Origin: Dreissena polymorpha
Lineage: Eukaryota > Mollusca > Bivalvia > Myida > Dreissenidae
Length of the DNA: 64,000 nucleotides
NCBI RefSeq assembly: GCF_020536995.1
Contig: NC_068355.1
Span: 71,094,547-71,158,546, forward strand
Reading direction: 5' to 3'
Part shown: piece by piece, positions 36,901 to 48,900 of the stretch
Position numbering within the stretch: the stretch's first letter is position 1
How the letters are laid out: every line of letters starts with the position of its first letter
Notes under the pieces: model-generated
Database searches by the model: none
Seen by the model: the letters and a program-made list of their open reading frames with translations, nothing else
Told to the model about the DNA's origin: nothing
Translations under genes and position numbers: made by a program

Positions 36901-39900
36901 CTCATTTCACTGAAACCTCGAATTCTCTTCTTGACCTTTTTATGTTAATATCCCCATTGACAGTAATAAAAAGTGGCGTCGGAGAACCTTTTCTTGACAA
37001 ACACATTCGGTTTCATTGTCCAGTCTACTGCGTCATGAACTTCATCAGAAAAGTTGGGACAAATTTTAAACGTTAAATATGGAAATACAAAGATGGGGAC
37101 TGCACTAAACTAAGACAACTTGTGCAGAACTTTGATTTGAATAATTGCTGCGATAATAATATTGACATATATACCTCAAATTTCACACGTCAATTTATCT
37201 GTTTCTGCGAAGCTACTTTCCCATCCAAAACATTTACAATAAGAACAGCTGATCCTCCATGGCTACATAATAATATTCGAAAAGAAGTCCGACGCAGCCA
37301 AAGAGCATACAAAAAGGCCAAGACTACCAATTCAGACCATCATTGGTACATTTATCGCCAGCAACGTAATATTGTCAATTATCTTGTAAAATCAGCAAAA
37401 AAGTTCACTTTGATAATCTTGCTAAACAAATACCTGAAAATCATCACTCCTCATCTGACTTCTGGAAAATAATAAAAAATCACAAATAAAAACACCTCAC
37501 ATAACGAGTTCCCTTCCTTAATTCACAATGGTACCATACATGAGTCATCTCTTGATGACTTTAAATATCTTAATTTCCTTTTTCAAATCTCAATCTACTT
37601 TAACTATACCCGGTACGCATTTGCACAACTTACATTCCCAAGTGCCTGATTGTCCCGTCTTTCAAGATCTCATCATTTCCCGTCAAGATGTTTTAGATTC
37701 CATACGAGTAATGAAAACGGGAAAGGCATCAGGACCAGATAAAATAAATTGCATTTGAGGTTGCAGGTCCACTACAAAATCTTTTCAATTGTTCCATCAG
37801 TTTTGGTAGAGTCTCACGGAGCTAGAAAGAAGCAATTGTTTGTTCACTTCACAAAAAGTCTGAACCTCAGGATGTTGGGAATTATCGACCGATCTCCCTT
37901 TTAAGCGTTTTTAAGTAAATGTCTGGAGAGAATTCTCCATAAATTTATTTAAAGGCTACCGATTTTATAACCCCATTTCAATCAGGTTTCATACCAAAAG
38001 ATTCCACTGTCAACCAATTAGTCTCGGTAAGTCACACCTTTATTAAAGCTGTTGACGAAGGTAAAAAGTTAGAGCCGTATTTTGTGACATTTCCAAGGCA
38101 TTTGATAGAGTATGGCACGAAGTACTTATTCACAAGCTCCGACTAAGTGGTATCTCTTGAAATCTTCTATCTTGGTTAAAAGACTACCTACATGAGAGGA
38201 TCCAGTGTGTTGTAATCCCTGGCTGCCAATCTGACCCATTACCCATAAATGCTGGTGTTCCTCAAGGGTCTATAATCGTCGACAACCCGATTGATGCAGC
38301 TAAACATCTTAACTCTGATCTTGCAAAAATCCATTCTTGGGCTGATAAGTGGTTAGTTTCTTTCAATCTATCAAAGCCCGAATCCTTAGTAATGTCTAGA
38401 AAAGTCAACCGTCCAATCCCCCTCTTTTGCTCAACGACTGCCAAATCACTGAGGTTTCGTCTCATAAACATCTCGGCTTATTTTTTTTTGATTCCTGTTC
38501 CTGGCACGACCATATTGAATTTGTCAAGAAGAAAGCATGGCAGAGAATTAATTTCATGCAAACGTTTAAATTTACGCTCAATAGAAAGTCCCTTCTAGTG
38601 ATATACACAACATTTATCAGAGCAATTCTCGAATATGCTGATGTAGTCTGGTACAACATGACTACACACTATGAAATTGAACTTTAAAAAATTCAACACG
38701 GCGCAGCAAGAATAATCAGTGGGGAAACGAATGTATAGCATCTTTGCAGAATCTAATCGAATATAATGAAACGGCTCTCAAACCATTAAAAAATAGGAGA
38801 ACAAAACATAAACTTACTAATTTCTATAAAATATATAATTCAATATCACTCCCCCCCCCCCTATTTGTGTACACTGATCCCCTCTAGCGTTGGAGAAAGA
38901 TCGGCTTATTCACTTCGCAATTCTAACAATATTCGCAGCATTCAATGTAAATCACAACTTTTTTCACGATCTTTCACTACCATCAACTTTAATCTTATGG
39001 GACAATCTGCCGGAAACTGTAAGAACAGGTCCTTCTCAGCTTTCAAATCAAATCTAATTAAAGATCAAAATAATTCCCCAGCATTACTACGATGAAGAGC
39101 GAATGCATTGTAGGAGCTTAAATGAACATTTGTACGCAAACAATATTTTATAAAGTACATATGGGCAATGTGGTGAGATTGAAGATACATATAATTTTTT
39201 CTTTAATTGCCCCATTTATACTGTATACAGAATTATCCTTTTTGACAATATGTCAAGTTGTCAACCCATAACTTTGCAACTACTTCTTTTTGGTGTTAAA
39301 GACGGCTCATACGAAGTAAATTCATTTATATTCAAACATGTTCAGTCTTTAATCCGAGGTTGTCATATATTCTTATCCTACTTCATCTCAGGAACAAACC
39401 ATTCCTGCCCACGATGCCCCGTCCCGCAACTACTTCTTTTCTTATAGCAACTTCTCTTATTCGAACTCTACTCTTACACTTCTTTCCCTTTCCTTCTCAA
39501 CCTATTAGCTTTTTTTGCTATCTATATTTCCCTGTCATATGATTTGTATTACAACATATATATATAAAATCCATTTCTAAACGGTATTCAAATACCAATC
39601 ACTTAACTATATTTTCGTAATTTTGTCATTTGTATAAGTTGTTGTTACACGTTTGGTTGTTTACACCATAAAAGCAGCGCTTCTAACTGACAAAAGAGAG
39701 ACATAGCATTAGCCTCGAGCTTTTTGCTCAATTGTGTCAAATTGTATCCTACAGCCTTTATGTTATGCAATACTGCTGTGCCATAACACATACATAAACA
39801 AACTCGATGGATATTTATGTTTGCTCTTTATTCAGTTGTTAACATAAAGTTTCCAAGTCCATATACCGCTTTAAATTAGTTGTTAATGCAATGCTTCCAA

Positions 39901-42900
39901 ATCCATGTAATTCTCTAAGTAACTACAATATTTCCGAGACATGACAAAATCAAAGTTTATCCACCCAGACAGGACCTCACCCCACCCCACCTGGGGTTGG
40001 GTTCTGAAGGTAAACCTCTAGCGTACCTCTTATGTGTTAAATCCTCATTGTTTTGAGTGTCCAAAACGCATTGCCTATATACATGTATCGTTACATAAAC
40101 ATGTCAACTTGATGGGTCAAACCAATTAGTTGAAATGCATATACGGGCGCATTTATCATCTTGGCAAGTGCACATACACGACTACAAACATCCATTTATC
40201 ATGATCTTAAAATTTAAACGGACTTAACCCATTTTCAAGCGTACCTCAGTTGTCAACAAATTAATGAGTTCCGGCCATACTGACGTAAACCAGGGCATGC
40301 ATTATTGCGCACAAGATAATCCGGTATGGATCAATTATGCAACACTGCAATTTCTTCATGCTTTTTAAATTGTTCGAAAATAATATGTATGTGTGTATTG
40401 TATTGCTTATATGTACTTTCTATTGAACAAAATAAATAGTGTTCAAACCAATACACTAATGTCAAAGTATCTGCAGAAGGCTTTCCGTAGAAGGCTTTCC
40501 AGTATTATATATCACATCTTGTTTTCAAAACCTTTATTAACAGGTGGATTATAATTCATCTTTGGAAAAACAGACAAGATTAAAATCTATGCAACATATG
40601 ATATTAATTCGGCATACTTTTCAATATATTATTGATATGGCAATTTCTTTAAAAAACACTTACGATGGTGTATGATCTCAAAATTACTTTATTGCATTGC
40701 TATGCGTTTATGTGCTAAATTTTGTGGTGTTTAACCGACGAACAGGCGCAGGATCAAACATCACACTAAATGTCAACTAATATACATTATTTCATCTCAA
40801 TTATATAAGAACTTTTCGGCCAAAAAAATTGCTTCTATGGGCATAACCGAGCGGCATCAGCTTGTATTAAATGAAGACTGAAATATTTTATAGAGTTGAT
40901 GTGACGTGGGGTCAAAAGAGATACATGGGTATTCTGAGGATACTTAAAATCACAGACATTCGTCGATAATATGTACACTTATATTACTTCCAAATGAGTT
41001 CAAGAAATCAAGAAACTACTTGATTAGCAAAAGTCGTTAGGAATGTATTTTATGAAGTAACTGAACGGTATAAAACTTTTGCATGTTTGTCCACTATTGA
41101 TCGTCAATGTTTTATGCATATTTGCTCGAGAGAGAGAGAGAAAGAGCGAGTGTGGTCATGGTTATTGGTACAATTGCTACAGGTTTTATCTATCCCGTGG
41201 TCACTCACTGGGTGTGGTCGGCCGAGGGTTGGCTGGCTACCGGTAGGACGTACCAGATAGACGGGGAGGCAGTTACAGTCACATATAGCGTAAGAGTTTC
41301 TACAAGTGTTGTTGATTTTGCGAAATGCTTTTACAGCGTCAAGAAGATATAAATTTATTAGCGACACAAAATTTGCTTTGGTGCATAACTTACATTTTTC
41401 TTATGGTAAAGGTTACTAGCAAGATACCATTCTTTGTGTTTAAAAGTTAAATATTCAAAATGCAAAACCCGCTATTCAAAGTTCGCATATTTTAATAATT
41501 GGTACATGCTATAAACTACCGTCAATTATTCAGGTCCGGTATTCCACATTTTCCGCAATACTTTCCTGAACTTAAGAAAATAATTTCAAAAAGTGTTTGG
41601 TTCTGCTTTAAAACAGAAATATTTACATTTTCGCTGATTTGATTTGCGCTGAGAAAATTGTGTGCTTTCTAAATGATTATCGAAATGGCGACAATACTAC
41701 TTGTAAAATATCAAAGATTCCGTTAAAAAGTAGGTAAGCAATATATATTTTACATTAACATGTGTCTTCGTATTTCTTTATTGGCTGTTTAAACTATTAA
41801 GCATTTTACTAATATGTACGCTGATTATTTTACTCACAGGGGGCTAGGTGTTGGTTGTATGGCTGGAGTTTCACTTCGTTATATTGTATTGAATTAAAAT
41901 GCAACATGCCAAATAAATCAAATATAGTCATAGTATTAAAGGGTTTTAATAAAAACATATTAAATAAATGTCAATACCAACATAAAATGTTACAATGTTA
42001 CGGATATTTTTTAAATTAGATTTGCACCTTTAGAGTTGTTGATTTGAGGATACGCTATCCGATCGAAGATTAGGAAAATAAAAATCGTGGTTTCGATTTA
42101 TTTTTTTGGGAATATGTTTAAATAGCTTTTATTGCACCGCTATGATAGAACATATTTACGTATTTGGACAGTTTATTAGACCATGTTATTTCAATATTGA
42201 TGTCTGTATATTCATAAGAAATGTTTACCGAAAATTCTAAGTTAAATGCATTTCGGTCTTGAATTAATTTCCGAATTAATTTTGCTATACATGTGATGCA
42301 TGATAACCAAAGAAATACTGCAAAATGTTATGAACAATTAACATACAAAAAATGCAAAATGATAATTTATCTTTATTATGATTAACTATTTATACTATTA
42401 TAACACAGCATATTCGTCCATTCCGGTATTAAAAATTGTGTCATAAATTTACTTGTCATCGGACTAATTGTAATTTGTTATTGTTTATTGTTCATGGACA
42501 AATGTATGTTACAGGCTTAAAAACAAACAACAGGCTAATACAAATGGCACTTTTTTATTTTGCTTCATGTGTTTTTTATTATCTATGTTGTATTATTATT
42601 TGCCTATCACAAATATATTTTCCGGCATAACACTTTAACTCCCCATAGTATTAAATATAAAAAAAGCTTTCATTATTAACATTTCTTTGTCCTGATATGT
42701 TTATTATCAACAATTATAATATTACTGGACGCTAGTCCTATGCTTCTCCGTGACACGGGGTTATATGTTTTTTATATGTTTTTTTTACTGGTGTTGTTTT
42801 AATTATTATAATCTTGCCATTCAATGACGTTAATTCATGACACTTGATTGCCTTAACTACACAATATTAAATACAAAATAACAATAATAGATAATTTAAT

Positions 42901-45900
42901 AAATGATTGATCAAAATAAGTTAGGTGAGAATAAATACCTTGTTGCACATTTCATAAATGTACACCACTTATCGAGAACAGTTTCGTGGTTAAAACATAA
43001 CTTAAGAAGCCTTCAAAATATTGATTCTACAAAAAGAAAGGAACTAGTCTAAATGTGTCGGAAGTGTTGGAATAAGGCATACATTTTACAAACTCATATC
43101 TCATATTTTACGACAACACTTTGATAAAATATTCTTTAGCTTAAGGATGTTTCTTTTAATAAATATTATCGGATGTATATACCGTGAAGCTTTTGATGAA
43201 TTTGCAGCAGACAAATAAAACGTTTGAACTAGACAATCAACCGGGCCTAAACAGTTTAATGAGTTAGTTTGTAATCCTAAAGAGGATTATGAGGATTGGA
43301 TCGATTTACGCACATATAGCATTGTTGAAAATTCGATTTGAAATATGTGAACATGTTTTAAAACATTTATATCGTGGTACACATGACATGAAACTTAAAC
43401 AAATGACGTAAATATCCAACGTAAACCAGACGCTCTTTTCAGACACATAGTTTTTCCCAGACCAAGTTCGTCCACGCTCTTTCATCAAACTCCTGTATCC
43501 TTGTCAACATAATGTCGTGTGCTGTGGTTTCCACGATAATCCAATAAGTTTAAGACTGTCAAATTACACACACTAAGTATTGAAAGCTATACCTGGAGCT
43601 TTCGTCCGTGTACTACGGACTTCATCATCAGAATGATTTCTACTGTTGGGAAACGTTAACACCGTTAACTTTCGGAGTGAGCGATGTTAACGTAGTGTCC
43701 CAGGTGTGCGAGAGTTAGTAGCGGCCCCGTCATTGTTTCGCGCCGGACTTAGTGCACGGATGTAAATAGCCTCCTTGACCCCTCTCTCGAACCAAGATGG
43801 CTTACGGTCCAGAGTCATAACGTTTTCCATTGTGATTGTGTGGTCCGGTTTGCAGTCATGTATATGCATTGAGACCTCAGATGATGTTGAACTCGGTCGC
43901 CTGTGTTCCATGAATCATGCAGTCAGATATCTTTCAGTTTCAACAATATGGTCCATTAAACACTGTTTCTTTGGATGATCATCACATTTGATATGGTAGA
44001 TATGGTATGGTGAACAAGTAGTTGTCTTAGGGTTTAATGTGGCTTTATGATGTTGGGTTTATGAAAGGCCCGCTTCAACTGTTCAGAGGTACCTTGGACG
44101 TATGGAAGGACGACGTTGCCCTTAGACTCCCTTTCTCTCTGTACCGGACTTGGATTTGCTGGCCTGTTGTATTCCTTTCTTCAGTGCCCATTCCGGATAG
44201 TGGCACTTCTTCAAGGCCTGGCTGACGTGCTGCATTTAATTTCTCAGGTCCTATTCTTCTGATATTATTGATTATGCTCTGCCAAAAAGAGTTCTTACTA
44301 CTGACAGTTTGTGTTCATTCGGATGGTGAAAGTTGAAACTTAGATATTGGTCTGTATGTGTCGGTTTTCTGTAGATAGTGATTTTTAAGCTGCTGTCCGG
44401 TCTACTTATAGTATTGATGAAAAGGAAAGCTAGTGAGCCGTTCTGTTCTTTTTCCATCGTGAATTTTATATCAGGGTCAATAGAGTTGATGAGCTCTGTG
44501 AACACCTCGACATGTTCAACCTTCTGTTTTGTGTGGGTGTTATGGACGTAACGGAACCACCAGCCTGGTGGGTGTGGGGCTGTGCGGAGAGCCGGTTCCA
44601 CAACATGCATTTACATCCGTGCACTAAGATCGGCGCTAAACAAGGACGGGGCCGCTACCAACTCTCGCACACCTGGGACAGTACGTTAACATCGCTCACT
44701 CCGACAATTAACGGTGTTAACGTTTCCCAACAGTAGATATTCATTCAGCTGATGAAGTCCGTAATACACAAACGAAAGCTCCAGGTATAGCTTTTAATAC
44801 TTAGTGTGTGTAATTGACAGTCTAAAACTTATAGGATTATAATGTCGTGTAATTGCTGGTAACCCGGAATATTGCTGCTTTTGTCGTAGGACTTTGCCGG
44901 AAGTAGTGTGGTGCATATGGTGGGTGGGATCTCGGCGTTCGTTGGCGCCTGGGCGATGGGTCCCCGCATCGGCCGCTTCGATAATCACACTGGGAAACCA
45001 ATCGAGATTCGGGGACACTCAATCCCGGTGGGTAGCCCGTCTCTGACACGTTGCCTACATCGGTCTATGTTAAGTTGGGTTGAGTAAGTCACCATTAATG
45101 CATGTTGTTTGAGTTGTGTGATTATAGCATCAAAAACGCAACGAACAATAGCTTCTTTAGTCTAGTTTGTTAACAGCTGCGAGCCTTTTACTTAAATGTT
45201 GTTACGCGGGAAAAAAGTACGTTACGCATGTGTGGCTAGATAATTACATGATTTCCCTTCTTTCAAGGACACTAAACTTTTTCAGAGGTTTTTGTCTCAC
45301 AATACATGACAAATAGTTTTTACCGATTGTTTTTCATTCATTTATTTCTCTAAATTTCGTGTTATTTGATACATTGAAAAGAATATAGCTTTCCCTAATT
45401 AGTATAGATTACAAAGCAGCACATTGTTTTTGATTGTTTGGCATGAATAATATAAACTATTACATGCGAATTAAAGTTTCGCCCGTTAAGACAATCATTA
45501 AGGCCATTGTGTAAACGGATGTAAGGAAGAGGGACGAACGCAAGCATTTAACATGCTGAAAAATCCAACAGACTTGAACTTACTTTATTGATGTAGTTTT
45601 TATAATTCACCTCATCTTTTCTGATTTTTTTAACAGATCTATATACTGTCTGTAATTACATTTTAGATCTATTCAACTGCAATACAAAGTCAAAGTACCA
45701 CTAACTATAATTGGAAAGGAACACGTGAATAGCTACCATTATAGAGATTGAATTTCTTTTGAGCATGCGATAATGATTGTCGTTATTTGTTATACGTTCT
45801 TTAGAAATGCAAGCAGCTAACGTTGTCTGATAAATCGAAATATAAATCCCTAGATAATAGCAGGTAATGTGAGCCGTGGCTTTATAAACTCGATATAATT

Positions 45901-48900
45901 ACACTGCCGTAAATTTATAATATGGCCGTTAAAGTGTTTTAGTCGTTTTATATTAACGTACGTAGAAAATGAGTGAATACTATGTAGACGTGTATTCAAT
46001 ATTCCTCAATCGCAGATTCTCTTCTTTCCAATTATGCATGTTTACGACGGACCAGACATATTAACGATACACACGTGCGTCGGTGCTGACAAGTTACATT
46101 TGATGTACCAGTTTAAGCAGTTAATATTCCGTTGATGATTCTTCTAAATGGAGCCCACTAAGATGGGGTTTCTTCTGATTCAACTCCCAATGTGGAAGAT
46201 ATAATAAGAGTTGATATACGTTGCCCAACTGATTGGGTAATAACGGACTTCTGCACAGAGATTTGACTAGCTTTGAGTATAGCTCTGTATATATGACCGT
46301 TTACGCATACGAACTTTTAAGGTTGCGTGACATTCGCAAAACCAGATACATTCAAAGTCGTTGTTTTTCTGTCGTGTTCCAGTTCGCCTCACTGGGTGGT
46401 TTCATTTTGGTGTTCGGCTTCTTCGCATTCAACGGCTCTTCACAAGGATCCATTTCTAATCCAGGCGACGGCTCGGCGATAGCGGTGGCGGTCACCAACT
46501 CGGTGTTGGCGGCGAGCGGTGGTGCGTTCACCACAATGCTCATGAACAAAACGAAGTTCTTTGGCGACCAGAAGTGGAGCTATCTAACCGCACTGAATGG
46601 CTGTCTCACCGGCATGGTAGGACAACTCCAAAAAATACGTTATCAATTGTTTTATCTATGGACTGAAAACCGATGCGAAACAGCTTGCAGTGAAATTCTG
46701 TTTTGTTAGTAGCATTAGCAATATTTCTAATAGTAGTTGTGTTCCTTGTAGCCGTAACCGCGTGTGTGGTAGTTGCCAAAATATCAGTAATAGAAGCAGA
46801 AGTAGTAGTTCTTACTTTACCTTGTTGAAAATACATGCGTTCATGTAGCCAGTTGACATCCGAGGCAAACAGCTTGCTTCTATTTGGCAAAGATCATTCA
46901 AATTAAATTATTCTTCAAACGGCCGATGTTGTAGGCATGTTGAATTTAAAAATGATAGATATCACTTGTTGAACAAAAATGCTTGCTTTCGTTTCAGGCT
47001 GCTGTTTATTTTTAAATTCAAAATATAATTTGCCAAAACAACTTCGTACCGTTTAAGGTGGCTATCTGCGCCGGCTGCAACCAGTTCCGGACCTACATTG
47101 CCTTTATCACGGGCATCCTGGGCGGCGTCTCCTACATGTGCTTCACTTGGCTTGTGCTCAAGCTCCGCATCGACGATCCACTAGACGCAGCGGCAGGTTA
47201 CCGGGTGTTTTCGGCGTGTCTTGCAAACAATTATGAAATGAACTTCTCCAGTTCTTTCATTCATTTTAAAATGACTTGTGAATTATCGTTAATGTCATAA
47301 AATTTCACTGCACTTTTTTCTTAATTTTACTTCTACGTTAAACAGGTGTGAACTTGTTTAATGCCTTTCAACGGACATGTTCAAATTAGGCTTGAATCGG
47401 TACTTTTTAAGAAATGCGAAAATAATTTATTTCATCAAATAATACAGTTCATATGGCATAACGTTTTTTTTCCAATCATTTTGGAGAAAATATCATTTTA
47501 TAAATCACTGCATTATTTTGAATGTTGTTTACATGCAACATATATCTGCATTGACGGTATTGATGATCTTTATATAGTGCATTTCGGCGGCGGTTTTGTG
47601 GGCGTTCTTTCCGTACCCTTCTTCTCCCATCGCTACGGGATAGTGTATCACTGGAACCTCAAATCCGCATACGTGAGTATTATTTTTATTTGTTTAAAAT
47701 TCGCAAATATTCTCAGTAATTCTGGCATATATGTGAAAGTTTGACAACTGAACCGTCTGATAACGTAGTATTGAAATTATCATTATACACTGGCCTCAGT
47801 AACCAGCGATCGTCGGCTCGACATTGTGTCACACTAACACATAGAAAAGCTATCCTTTCTCAGCAAATGTAAAACCTAATTCAGCTTACTAGGCCGACCC
47901 ATGGTTCAAACAAAAACCAACCGCATATATCGCCCACATATGTCTGGACACGCCTTTGATAACATAGGAGAGAGAATCCCGTTGGGAACAATAAAAATCA
48001 CTGCATCCAGAAGAAACTAATTAAATCCTTACGGACGTGTTATCAGCATCTTGCCTGGCAGCTAGCGGGTGGTGCATCCATCTTCGCCTGGGTTGCAACA
48101 TTGTCCTTCATACTGTTCTTCTCTCTCAAGAAACTCCACATCCTCCGCGTACCATTCGAGTACGAGTTGAAAGGTGAGCGCGTTGTGGTGTCGGGTGTTC
48201 ATAATTACCTTAATGTTCTCCTATCTTGCCCACAAAAATTCTTATATACTCAGACTCAAGTATCGGACTTATAGACACAAAGATGGTTTCGAGACTGTTT
48301 CGCATGTATGGCGATTTGGAGCGGCTTTTTCTGCCGTCGATCTACTCATTTTGGCAATATAAAACGAATTGCAAGAGCTATATAAACAGAAAACTTGAAA
48401 TCGTAATTTGAATTCGTCATTAGTGCAAGACGTATTCATCATTTGAAGCAGCCTCGGCGTTTATGTATCTATACTTAAAAAATCGAACTCCTAAAAAAAC
48501 GTGTTGTCTTTAATGAGTATGGTCGATATCCAATATTACAGGTCCCTTGTCAACATCTATTCAGGTTTTTCTCACAAAACAGGACCGATAATGTACAGAG
48601 CTTTCTCGGATAAAGCTTTCAAACTTTAATGCCACATCCATGGAGTTTCTAATTTACAAATGTGTTGCCCCAGGATATTTCTTCCTAAGCTGTTTCGTTC
48701 TATATTTTATTTGATACTTAAAACTCACTTCTCATCGTGCTAAATTACAACTGTATTGCGTTGATAGGCCTGGACATTCCCAAGCATGGCGAAACAGCCT
48801 ACCCCTCGGAGGCGTACGGTCACGGGTGGGGCGAAAAGGGGGACACCCTAGTTGGACTGGTGAGGGACGCTACCAAAACCTGTCTGAAAGTTATGGGGCC

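Noticed and set aside
36822-39095. Additional amt exons within intron 3
   Set aside because: These frames are pieces of a LINE; exon 3 and exon 4 join directly in phase at LITG-FIYP.
46233-46382. Upstream extension of amt exon 6 as a start of a separate protein
   Set aside because: The frame before the acceptor at 46382 has no family similarity, while exons 5 and 6 join precisely at the conserved IP-FASLGG sequence.
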